NCBI RefSeq assembly: GCF_000420345.1
Contig: NZ_ATUT01000020.1
Coordinates: forward strand, 1 to 32,849
Direction: 5' to 3'
DNA: 32,849 nucleotides
From: Faecalicoccus pleomorphus DSM 20574
Lineage (GTDB): Bacteria; Bacillota_I; Bacilli_A; Erysipelotrichales; Erysipelotrichaceae
The notes beneath the pieces are model-generated. The model did not search any database. It had not been told where the DNA came from and saw nothing but the letters and a program-made list of their open reading frames with translations. Positions 1 to 5,777 of this stretch are shown here, piece after piece (position 1 is the first letter of the stretch; every line of letters starts with the position of its first letter). A program made the position numbers and the translations under genes.

Positions 1-63
1 GCTAGTTACTTTTTTATTCGTCAAATACGAAAAGAAGATCTTTTTAAATTTGCGATTACTTAA
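1..63 (+). CDS. C-terminal end of a probable LytTR-type response regulator (partial)
   Basis: An open frame enters from the left edge and stops with TAA at 61-63; only about 20 residues are visible. The ending, with Tyr-Phe-Ile-Arg followed by Arg-Lys-Glu-Asp-Leu-Phe, has the look of the last strand and helix of a LytTR DNA-binding domain (compare SRxYRKxFL). The next gene downstream has the architecture of an AgrC-like sensor, which fits a regulator-sensor pair. The family call is an inference from a very short tail plus context; any other protein end is possible. Confidence 0.35.
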   Translation, partial: ASYFFIRQIRKEDLFKFAIT

Positions 64-80
64 AAGGCTATATCAACAAA

Positions 81-971
81 TTGGAGGTTAAGCGTACACA
101 GTTTCTTTCTTTTTCTACGATTGCTCCCACGATCGAAGTCTTGTTGGTGATGATCCTATGTACCCAGGTTTTAAATCTCAGCTTTTCGCTCGTGTTTGTG
201 TATCTTAAAAATCAATACAAACAAATCTTGCTAAAGGGCTTTCATTCTTTATTCTATATTCCTTATATTTTGTTATGTTTCTTCTATATCTTTCATATGG
301 ACTATGGCGTTTTCTATGATCGTGCCACCTGCCTTGTTTTTCTGTATCTCATTCAAGTGGCAGTTCTATCTTTGGTTGCCCGTCTCTTTTTCTGGCAACA
401 AGCACTTTATCAACGAAAGCTCGCTCGGCTACAACAGTCGAATCTACAGCTACAATGTCGCTGTCGGCTCTTGTATCAAGCCTATTCCTCTTATTTTGAT
501 CACATTCATGATCTATTACATCAATGTCTTTGTCTGGAAAGACTTTCCTGTTTCAAACAATATAATCTCTTACAGAAACAAATCAAAAAATTGGCAGAAC
601 ATACGTTTAGTCACTTCCAAAATCTCTATAGAACCTGTCCGGTCTTAAAAAACTTGTTGGAAAAAGAAAAGAAACGAATTCAGAAACAACAGTTACGCTT
701 TGATACAACTCAGTTGGATGAGGAAAAAATACAAATCAGTTATGCTGCCTTACAATCTGTCTATCAATCCATGCTGCAGGTACTTTTTCAATGTTGTGAA
801 AAGACAACGATTACAATTCAAAATCAACAGAAGGTTCATTGTTGTTTTCTCCAATTTACTTTTTCTTCCTTTTGTTTTGATGAAACAAAACTTTCCCTGC
901 CCTATGAAGTTTATATATCCCGGGATTCCCTTCAACTGTATCATGTCACTTTTTTGATTCCTGATTTGTGA
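81..971 (+). CDS. AgrC-like membrane sensor with degenerate kinase domain
   Basis: About 296 residues. Hydrophobic segments lie near residues 15-45, 55-75 and 85-105, followed by a Gln/Leu/Arg-rich helix and a cytoplasmic region ordered like an AgrC-type kinase. An H-box-like HIHDLLHQ sits at 141-148 and a CPVLKNLLEKEKKRIQKQQ stretch at 186-204 occupies the place of the usual CNxxLDxILxxKxxxAxxxxI segment. Where GHKL kinases have the N-box NLLDNAIEA, this protein has SMLQVLFQC (230-238), so the metal/ATP-binding Asn is lost, and no glycine-rich lid follows. It is probably catalytically dead as an ATPase. The start is uncertain: TTG at 81 opens the frame, but the GGAGG at 83-87 lies inside it and no ATG or GTG follows at a good distance. 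It starts 17 bases after the preceding regulator's stop, suggesting one transcript. Confidence 0.6.
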   Translation: MEVKRTQFLSFSTIAPTIEVLLVMILCTQVLNLSFSLVFVYLKNQYKQILLKGFHSLFYIPYILLCFFYIFHMDYGVFYDRATCLVFLYLIQVAVLSLVARLFFWQQALYQRKLARLQQSNLQLQCRCRLLYQAYSSYFDHIHDLLHQCLCLERLSCFKQYNLLQKQIKKLAEHTFSHFQNLYRTCPVLKNLLEKEKKRIQKQQLRFDTTQLDEEKIQISYAALQSVYQSMLQVLFQCCEKTTITIQNQQKVHCCFLQFTFSSFCFDETKLSLPYEVYISRDSLQLYHVTFLIPDL

Positions 972-980
972 ACTTTGCCA

Positions 981-1034
981 AGTATTAATATTTATTTAGT
1001 ACTTGATTTTACATAGTACTGAATATACTATAAT
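981..1034 (+). promoter_or_regulatory. padR promoter with three 17-bp-phased AGTACT-type sites
   Basis: A -10 element TATAAT is at 1029-1034; candidate -35 elements are TTGATT (1003-1008) and TTTACA (1008-1013), neither ideally spaced. AGTATT at 981, AGTACT at 998 and AGTACT at 1015 recur at exactly 17-bp steps, and the last two lie in or beside the promoter. AGTACT is its own reverse complement, as expected of half-sites for a dimeric winged-helix repressor. The natural reading is an autoregulatory PadR operator; binding is inferred. Confidence 0.5.
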
Positions 1035-1051
1035 AGTGTGAGGTGATTCGA

Positions 1052-1381
1052 TTGAATACACAATTTAAAAAAGGTGTATTGGAGCTGATTGTTTTAAAAA
1101 CAATAGAATACAAAGATCTCTATGGATATCAGCTGGTGACAAAGATCAGTGAGATCGTCAATGTTAATGAAGGTACGATCTATCCGCTTTTAAAACGATT
1201 GTCCAATGATCATCTACTCGAATCTTATTTAAAAGAATCCTCGGAAGGACCACCCAGAAAGTACTATCACATTACCCCCAATGGGATACAAAAACTGCAG
1301 GATCTGGAAAAGGAATGGAATGAATTTTCCGGTAAAGTCAATGCATTTTTAAAGGAGGTGTCTTATCATGACGAAAAGTGA
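1052..1381 (+). CDS. PadR-family transcriptional regulator
   Basis: Small winged-helix regulator of about 109 residues with the family signature: an N-terminal KKGVLELIVLKTI helix, the Tyr-Gly-Tyr-Gln recognition region, NEGTIYPLLKRL, and the wing GPPRKYYHITPNG. TTG at 1052 is preferred over the GTG at 1043 because AGGTG at 1041-1045 is then at a good ribosome-binding distance. The stop overlaps the next gene (ATG at 1368) by 14 bases, so the two are translationally coupled. PadR genes directly ahead of a HAAS-domain membrane protein and an exported protein form a common Firmicutes arrangement in which PadR usually represses its own operon; the phased AGTACT sites just upstream fit that. The ligand is unknown. 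Confidence 0.9.
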   Translation: MNTQFKKGVLELIVLKTIEYKDLYGYQLVTKISEIVNVNEGTIYPLLKRLSNDHLLESYLKESSEGPPRKYYHITPNGIQKLQDLEKEWNEFSGKVNAFLKEVSYHDEK

Positions 1382-2300
1382 ATTTTTAGAACAGTTGGAA
1401 CAAAAGCTTTTATTGATCTCCGAACAGGAACGAAAAGACATTTTGATTGAATATGGCACATATATTGATGATAAGATTGCCAATGGTGCCAGTGAAAAAG
1501 AGGCAATCCAGGGCTTTGGTGATCTGGATGAGCTTGCCAAAGAAATCTTAGAAGCTTATAAGATCAATACAGATAGTATGGATAGTAAAGCTGATAAAAC
1601 GTTGGATCGCGCCTATTCGAAAACCGAAAGTTTTCTAAATAAGTTCGGCAATTTCAGTGTTAATGATATTTTTCATCTGATTTTTGATGCCTTTGTCCTT
1701 CTTGTATTGCTTTATATCGGAAGGATTCTTCTCATTGATATTTGTTTAAATATTCTGATGAATGTATTTAACTGGATCTTTGGTATCACTTATGGAGCCG
1801 GTATCGTATATGCCTTTGAAGATTTGATGATCTGGATCTTTAAGCTCATTTATCTGGCGGCAAGCATTCTCTTCTTTATTACCGTCATGTCCAGAAGAAT
1901 TCGTCGAATCAAACGACATGACTATCGCATCAATGTAGTGGAAGACTTAAAACAATCCTTCAACAAAGAAGCCAAGGATTTCTTAAAAGACGATGATGGC
2001 CTGCCACCGATTCCCGGCACAAAGCCGGAGAAAACACTCTATCATCAAAGAAAAGCACAATATACAGATAGCGGAAGCCTGCTGATAAAAATCATTTTAG
2101 CGTTGATCAGCTTTCCGACCATCTGTTGCATCATCGGATTCAGTATTGCTTTGATTGCCTTATTCTTTGTAGGCGTTTTCGAACACGTTTACAGTATTGG
2201 CTTGATCTTATTAGGTGTTGGATTGTTAGGCGGCAGCATTTCTGTTCAATGGTTCTTGATCCACCTGTGGCCAAAAAAGGAGGAGATTCCCCATGCGTAA
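1368..2300 (+). CDS. HAAS (DUF1700-type) domain membrane protein
   Basis: 310 residues. The N-terminal ~65 residues are a typical HAAS signaling domain: short helices with LSEQERxDILxEYxxYIDD-like spacing followed by GASEKEAIQGFGDLDELAKEIL. Then come two hydrophobic segments around residues 100-125 and 150-175, a charged cytoplasmic-looking stretch, and two more near 238-265 and 272-295. HAAS proteins are encoded beside PadR regulators and are thought to pass information to or from them at the membrane; the signal sensed here is unknown. It overlaps padR at its start and the next gene at its end (ATG at 2293), giving a tight three-gene operon. The ribosome site is AAGGAGGTG inside padR. Confidence 0.85.
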   Translation: MTKSEFLEQLEQKLLLISEQERKDILIEYGTYIDDKIANGASEKEAIQGFGDLDELAKEILEAYKINTDSMDSKADKTLDRAYSKTESFLNKFGNFSVNDIFHLIFDAFVLLVLLYIGRILLIDICLNILMNVFNWIFGITYGAGIVYAFEDLMIWIFKLIYLAASILFFITVMSRRIRRIKRHDYRINVVEDLKQSFNKEAKDFLKDDDGLPPIPGTKPEKTLYHQRKAQYTDSGSLLIKIILALISFPTICCIIGFSIALIALFFVGVFEHVYSIGLILLGVGLLGGSISVQWFLIHLWPKKEEIPHA

Positions 2301-2799
2301 GATCCTCATCACATTTGTGGTATCCGTCATCTTAGTAATCAGCGGTGCCCTGGTCTTTGCGATGGAGCTCTCACAAATTCAGTTTCGTGCAAAAACACTT
2401 CCTGTGGAAACAAAAACAGAAACAATAACAATAGAAAATCATACAGGTGCCGTGCTACTTGAATTGGATCCTTACATAGATTTTAGATATGAAGAGATTC
2501 AACTGGAAGTGGAAAGCTTTCAAATGGATCCTAACCTAAAAGAGGATCAAATGAAGATCGAATATCCAGAATTTCTAGAGTTGGCATATGGAGAAGAAGG
2601 AGAGCCCGTACATTCTCGAATTTGGTTTTTTTCGACTCTGAACGGGGATCATAATGTGTTCTCTCATATCCATAGTCTGGAAGATATCAAAGAGATATGG
2701 AATCAAAAAGAAATAACTCTATACAAACCCGATGCAAAAAACTTGCATATAAAGGTTTTCTATGGAAAAAAACTGGAAGGAAAAATTGATATCTATTAA
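2293..2799 (+). CDS. Exported or membrane-anchored protein of a PadR-HAAS operon
   Basis: 168 residues. An N-terminal hydrophobic helix (about residues 3-24) after Met-Arg-Lys marks a signal peptide or anchor; there is no lipobox. The remainder is hydrophilic and beta-rich, with ETKTETITIENHTGAVLLEL resembling the start of the repetitive beta-solenoid seen in DUF4097-type proteins that often occupy this operon position, but it is too short and too divergent to assign. The gene overlaps the HAAS gene by eight bases and ends at a hairpin. Its role is unknown; co-transcription with padR implies the same cell-envelope signal. Confidence 0.75.
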   Translation: MRKILITFVVSVILVISGALVFAMELSQIQFRAKTLPVETKTETITIENHTGAVLLELDPYIDFRYEEIQLEVESFQMDPNLKEDQMKIEYPEFLELAYGEEGEPVHSRIWFFSTLNGDHNVFSHIHSLEDIKEIWNQKEITLYKPDAKNLHIKVFYGKKLEGKIDIY

Positions 2800-2800
2800 A

Positions 2801-2926
2801 AAGGATCGTTAAGATCCTTCAAAAAAGCAGCCTGACTCTCATACAACCGGCATAAAGAACTTTCTGCACAAAATGGAACACACAAGCTTTGTGATGTGAA
2901 TGCTTTATGTCTTATGGCTGCTTTTT
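2801..2926. terminator. Convergent intergenic region with a small hairpin and a long nested inverted repeat
   Basis: AAGGATC (2801-2807) pairs with GATCCTT (2813-2819) just after the upstream stop codon. Beyond it an A-tract plus GCAGCC (2822-2832) is perfectly complementary to GGCTGC plus a T-tract (2916-2926). Inside, CATAAAG (2851-2857) matches CTTTATG (2903-2909) and CACAAA (2867-2872) matches TTTGTG (2888-2893). The outer A/T tracts would serve a terminator read in either direction, between two convergent genes. The right arm covers the stop codon of the minus-strand gene. A ~105-nt loop is unusual for a simple terminator, so a small structured RNA or repeat element is an alternative. 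Confidence 0.5.
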
Positions 2927-3170
2927 ATTCGGATGAAAGAATTTGTCTTGCCAATTCCTGATTTTGAAAATCAACATAAAAATCCCAGGCATATCTAGGC
3001 TTATGATCGCCTGCCAACATGGATCCCATCAAAGCCGTATGAAAGGGGTGCAGCTGATTGACATCTTTCATGCGGATGCGATATTCGATATGATGTTCAC
3101 TTAAAATATCTTCTATTTTGTTTTTTTGTTCTATGTCTGTCGTCGTAAAAACCTTTTCTTTTCCAAACAT
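2925..3170 (-). CDS. Small DUF2007-like protein
   Basis: 81 residues, cytoplasmic. The N-terminal half, with VFTTTDIEQKNKIEDILSEH followed by the short strand EYRIR, follows the pattern of the DUF2007 / putative signal-transducing fold (strand, helix bearing charged residues, strand). The C-terminal half ends with YAWDFYVDFQNQELARQIL. AGGAG is well placed upstream of the ATG. It lies downstream of the corA gene but behind that gene's terminator, so it probably has its own promoter. The family link is tentative and no biochemical role can be assigned. Confidence 0.6.
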   Translation of the reverse strand: MFGKEKVFTTTDIEQKNKIEDILSEHHIEYRIRMKDVNQLHPFHTALMGSMLAGDHKPRYAWDFYVDFQNQELARQILSSE

Positions 3171-3201
3171 TTTATATCTCCTTATTCACTCCCATTATAA
3201 C

Positions 3202-3225
3202 AAAAAAAAGAGAGTTTCCTCTCTT
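3202..3225 (-). terminator. Rho-independent terminator of the corA gene
   Basis: On the minus strand AAGAGAG, a four-base loop and CTCTCTT are followed by an uninterrupted run of T. The 5' arm overlaps the stop codon of the corA-type gene (3224-3226). Confidence 0.85.
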
Positions 3226-4177
3226 AATGAAACATATCCTTCTTTTTGAAAATCAAGATGGCTACCAGACAGGCGATAACCGCAATAGCTGTTGGAAAGA
3301 GAACATGTGGTGCAGGAAGACCATCAACATTCATCCCATAAAAGCTGAAAATAATATTTGGTATAGCCATAACGATCGTAATGACCGTTAAGACCTTCAT
3401 AACAATATTTAAGTTGTTGGAAATAACAGAAGCAAAGGCATCCATGGTTCCACTTAAAATGTTGGAATAAATATTACACATCTCGATGGCCTGATGAATC
3501 TCGATCATCACATCTTCCAGTAAATCTTCATCTTCTTCATAAAGCTTGATCATTTTACCACGCATGATTTTATTCAATGTGATCTCATCCGCTTTTAATG
3601 AAGTCGAAAAGAAGACCAGTGATTTTTCCAAGCCCAACATCTGAATCAATTCTTTGTTTTCCATCGACTGATGCAGCTTTGATTCGGTACGGCTGGACAA
3701 ACGATCGATCTGACGCAAATACACCAGATATTGTTGCGAAATGCGCAATACCAGCAAAAGCAAGAAGCGTGTTTTTAAACGGGTATCCATCTGGCGGATA
3801 CGCCCCTGCGCCATATCCTGTAAAGACCAGCTTTCATACAAACTGATCGTTACAACATAGCCCTTTAAGATTACGATACCCATTGGGTTCGTTTTATACT
3901 GCAAAGTCGTATAATCTTCATTCTTATTGACATCACTTTCATCAGAGTCTGGATAGTCGATAATCACAAGCGTCTGATCAAAGTCATCATCATAGTCGAT
4001 ATGTGAACTTTCTTCATCATCCAAAGAAGATTTGACAAATTCCGGCAATACACCAATATGTTCGATCAAAAAATTTCTTTCTTCTTCAGTTGGAGCAATC
4101 GCATTAATCCAACATCCTTTTTCCGGAGCATCAATACGACGGGTACCATCATCAAAAGTCTTGTAAAATTCAAGCAC
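3224..4177 (-). CDS. corA: CorA-family divalent metal (Mg2+) channel
   Basis: 317 residues, the usual length for CorA. The soluble N-terminal domain is acidic (for example DDEESSHIDYDDDFDQTLVI), followed by the long stalk helix region and two C-terminal membrane helices around 255-280 and 293-311. The selectivity-filter motif is intact: YGMNV with GMN at 281-283 at the end of the first helix. CorA forms a pentameric inner-membrane channel importing Mg2+ (sometimes Co2+/Ni2+); some family members export metals, so substrate and direction are inferred from family. The start is GTG at 4175-4177 with GGAGG at 4185-4189. Only 15 bases separate it from a 26-codon leader peptide, and the ribosome site can be paired in an RNA hairpin, so expression is probably controlled at translation. 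Confidence 0.9.
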   Translation of the reverse strand: MLEFYKTFDDGTRRIDAPEKGCWINAIAPTEEERNFLIEHIGVLPEFVKSSLDDEESSHIDYDDDFDQTLVIIDYPDSDESDVNKNEDYTTLQYKTNPMGIVILKGYVVTISLYESWSLQDMAQGRIRQMDTRLKTRFLLLLVLRISQQYLVYLRQIDRLSSRTESKLHQSMENKELIQMLGLEKSLVFFSTSLKADEITLNKIMRGKMIKLYEEDEDLLEDVMIEIHQAIEMCNIYSNILSGTMDAFASVISNNLNIVMKVLTVITIVMAIPNIIFSFYGMNVDGLPAPHVLFPTAIAVIACLVAILIFKKKDMFH

Positions 4178-4273
4178 AGTAATCCCTCCTTTTTAACGGA
4201 GACAAACTGCGATGCCTCCGTATCCTTTATTTTGCTTTTTGTTCCACTCATGACTTAACGGGTCCGGAGACAT
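4178..4273 (-). promoter_or_regulatory. Candidate translational attenuator in the corA leader (alternative hairpins)
   Basis: Four complementary segments lie in the transcribed leader: 1 = AUGUCUCCG (4273-4265, includes the leader start codon), 2 = ACGGAGGCAU (4221-4212), 3 = UGUCUCCGU (4204-4196), 4 = the corA ribosome site GGAGG (4189-4185). Segments 1:2 can form 9 bp with one wobble, 2:3 can form 9 bp with one wobble and an 8-nt loop, and 3:4 can form 5 bp with one wobble. Pairing 1:2 plus 3:4 would hide the corA ribosome site; a ribosome sitting on segment 1 would free segment 2 to capture 3 and expose it. Pairings were done by hand; function is inferred. Confidence 0.55.
4193..4273 (-). 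CDS. Putative Mg2+-responsive leader peptide of corA (26 residues)
   Basis: ATG at 4273-4271, TAA at 4195-4193, with AGGTG six bases ahead of the ATG. The peptide begins Met-Ser-Pro-Asp-Pro-Leu-Ser-His-Glu-Trp, continues with a Lys/Gln/Asn stretch, and ends Gly-Gly-Ile-Ala-Val-Cys-Leu-Arg. In enterobacteria the MgtL leader of mgtA begins Met-Glu-Pro-Asp-Pro-Thr-Pro, and alternating Pro/acidic residues destabilise translating ribosomes when Mg2+ is low; Salmonella corA also has a leader ORF (CorL). The same Pro-Asp-Pro next to the start, directly ahead of a metal channel, suggests convergent or shared logic. It is not homologous by sequence beyond this motif, and translation has not been shown. 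Confidence 0.6.
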   Translation of the reverse strand: MSPDPLSHEWNKKQNKGYGGIAVCLR

Positions 4274-4299
4274 AATTTCACCTACTTTCATGCCTTTGT

Positions 4300-4305
4300 A
4301 TTGTA
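4300..4305 (-). promoter_or_regulatory. -10 element of the corA leader promoter
   Basis: TACAAT on the minus strand, placing the transcript start near 4293, about 20 bases ahead of the leader peptide's ATG. No strong -35 box is visible 16-18 bases upstream, so the promoter may be weak or activated. Confidence 0.4.
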
Positions 4306-4360
4306 CCACAAAAATGAAAAAGGATAAAAAGGCTTTAACAAACTTTTTACACATTTTAAT

Positions 4361-4383
4361 AAAAAAACGGGATTGCTCCCGTT
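4361..4383 (-). terminator. Rho-independent terminator of rnpB
   Basis: On the minus strand ACGGGA, loop GCAA, TCCCGT, then seven T residues, beginning just beyond the 3' end of the RNase P RNA. Confidence 0.9.
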
Positions 4384-4385
4384 AC

Positions 4386-4721
4386 TTTCAATTTCATAAG
4401 CCATGTTCTGTATCAGACAGTCATTTATCTATAGGTTTCCCTATCCGATCTTAGGTTCAGTTCCCCTTGATCAGTTCCCCTACCAAATTTGGGTTTCTCA
4501 CTTGCGGGGTTTACCCGTTCCACCTATTCTGTTTCCAGAATAGCTCGTCTCTGTGGCACTTTTAAAGCCGTATTTCCATAGTTTCCCTTAGGAAATACGA
4601 CAGCCGTCAGGATCAACCTGCCTGGATTTATGACTTCATCCAGCACAAACACTACGATCATCGCAGATCGTGCGAGCATGGACTTTCCTCTAGCTTTCGC
4701 CAGCGACTGTCGAAATTGAAA
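4386..4721 (-). ncRNA. rnpB: RNase P RNA, type B
   Basis: The catalytic RNA that matures tRNA 5' ends. Read on the minus strand it contains the universal conserved strings AGAGGAAAGTCCATGCTCGC near the 5' end, GTGCCACAGAGACGA and GGTAAACCCCGCAAGTGAGA in the middle, AAATTTGGTAGGGGAA, and the closing ACAGAACATGGCTTATG. Their order and spacing match the Bacillus-type (type B) RNA. The ends are set by the P1 helix: TTTCAATTTC at the 5' end and GAAATTGAAA at the 3' end, giving about 336 nt. The 5' end is only about five bases beyond the gpsB stop codon, so transcription must begin within or before gpsB; a CCGGT-AAA-ACCGG hairpin in the last gpsB codons could mark a processing site. Confidence 0.96.
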
Positions 4722-4725
4722 TCAA

Positions 4726-5088
4726 TTATTCTTCCGGTTTTACCGGTGCGCTATTTGTCGTATGGAATACAGCTTGTTCCAAACGTGCAATACGTTTTAA
4801 CAGATCGATCATATCTGTATTTCCGTTTACGTAGTCAGCGCTCACTTTTTCATTTAAATTCTGGTTTTCGCTCTGCAATGTATAAATTTCCTGCTGCAGT
4901 TCTTTAATCTTTTCTTCATAACGGCTTAATGCCTGCCCCAGTTCTTCCATTTTTTCATCATAGACCTGATAGTCTTCAATGATCAAATCTAAGAATTCAT
5001 CAACTTCTGCCGGAGCATACCCTTTAATATCCACATGGAATTCTTTTTCAAAGATTTCCTGCGCAGTCAGATTCATTTCTTTTGTCAT
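4726..5088 (-). CDS. gpsB: GpsB, cell-division/elongation coordinator (DivIVA family)
   Basis: 120 residues, cytoplasmic and membrane-associated. The N-terminal DivIVA-type membrane-binding region includes LTAQEIFEKEF, then GYAPAEVDEFLDLIIEDY (about 23-40). A coiled coil (41-85, EKIKELQQEIYTLQSENQNL) is followed by a short C-terminal helical segment with IDLLKRIARLEQAVF. GpsB bridges peptidoglycan synthases, especially class A PBPs, to the division machinery; fittingly a class A PBP is encoded just across the divergent intergenic region. GGGGGA precedes the ATG. The gpsB-rnpB adjacency is also known from Bacillus. Confidence 0.93.
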   Translation of the reverse strand: MTKEMNLTAQEIFEKEFHVDIKGYAPAEVDEFLDLIIEDYQVYDEKMEELGQALSRYEEKIKELQQEIYTLQSENQNLNEKVSADYVNGNTDMIDLLKRIARLEQAVFHTTNSAPVKPEE

Positions 5089-5150
5089 TTTGATTCCCCC
5101 TGAGCACTACTCATTATTATGACGTTTTTGCCCTAAAAAATCAACCATAA

Positions 5151-5179
5151 TTGAATGTTAGTATGATTTCATATATAAT
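5151..5179 (+). promoter_or_regulatory. SigA-type promoter of recU-pbp, giving a leaderless or near-leaderless mRNA
   Basis: TTGAAT (5151-5156), a 17-base spacer and TATAAT (5174-5179). The expected start of transcription, seven bases past the -10 box, is 5186-5187, which is the recU ATG itself. There is no ribosome-binding site ahead of that ATG. Confidence 0.7.
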
Positions 5180-5186
5180 TAGAACG

Positions 5187-5777
5187 ATGAGTATAGTGAA
5201 ATATCCAACAGCGGTTGTCCACCAGAATTTTCACGGTGTAAAAGATCAACACACCAACCGCGGAATGCGTCTGGAAGCCGATCTAAACGATACAAACAAG
5301 TATTACAGAGAGTGTGATAAAGCGCTGATTTATAAAAAGCCTACACCGGTACAAGTCGTTCGTGTCGATTATCCGGCAAGAAACAAGGCTAAGATTGTGG
5401 AGGCATATTACAAAACACCTTCTACAACGGATTATAATGGCATTTATAAAGGTCGTTATATCGATTTTGAGGCAAAAGAAACAAAGAATAAGGCGCAGTT
5501 TCCCATTGGGATCATTCATTCTCATCAGATCATGCATCTTAAAAAAGTACACAAGCATGGCGGTATCGGTTTCTTTGTGATTCGATTCAGCCTGCGAAAT
5601 GAAACTTTTCTGGTAGATGCCCCTTTATTGATCGATAAAATTGAACATTCCTCAAAAAGTTCGATTCCCTATTCCTGGTTTCAGGAACATGGGCATTTGA
5701 TTCAAGAAGGCTATATACCTAGATTAGATTATCTCAAGATCGTCGATCTTTTGTATTTTAAGGAGGATAAGACATGA
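5187..5777 (+). CDS. recU: RecU, Holliday junction resolvase
   Basis: 196 residues from ATG 5187. RecU cuts Holliday junctions during recombinational repair and chromosome segregation in Firmicutes. Family blocks are clear: NRGMRLEADLNDTNKYY, KKPTPVQVVRVDYP, the nuclease core TTDYNGIYKGRYIDFEAKE with catalytic Asp and the ExK-type Glu/Lys pair, and SHQIMHLKKV. The open frame extends back to 5151, but the promoter overlaps that extension, so 5187 is the likely start; the earlier in-frame ATG (5163) lies within the promoter. The gene overlaps the downstream PBP by four bases (ATGA), the same recU-ponA order as in Bacillus. Confidence 0.95.
   Translation: MSIVKYPTAVVHQNFHGVKDQHTNRGMRLEADLNDTNKYYRECDKALIYKKPTPVQVVRVDYPARNKAKIVEAYYKTPSTTDYNGIYKGRYIDFEAKETKNKAQFPIGIIHSHQIMHLKKVHKHGGIGFFVIRFSLRNETFLVDAPLLIDKIEHSSKSSIPYSWFQEHGHLIQEGYIPRLDYLKIVDLLYFKEDKT

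Noticed and set aside
304-648. 114-codon plus-strand frame inside the AgrC-like gene
   Set aside because: It is a shifted reading of the longer frame, lacks a ribosome site and shows no domain.
4066-4251. Minus-strand frame of 61 codons overlapping the corA leader and the corA start
   Set aside because: It has no ribosome site of its own and lies in another frame over corA's well-supported N-terminus.
4178-4305. M-box (ykoK) Mg2+ riboswitch ahead of corA
   Set aside because: None of the conserved M-box strings is present, and the leader is too short; the leader ORF with alternative hairpins explains the sequence better.
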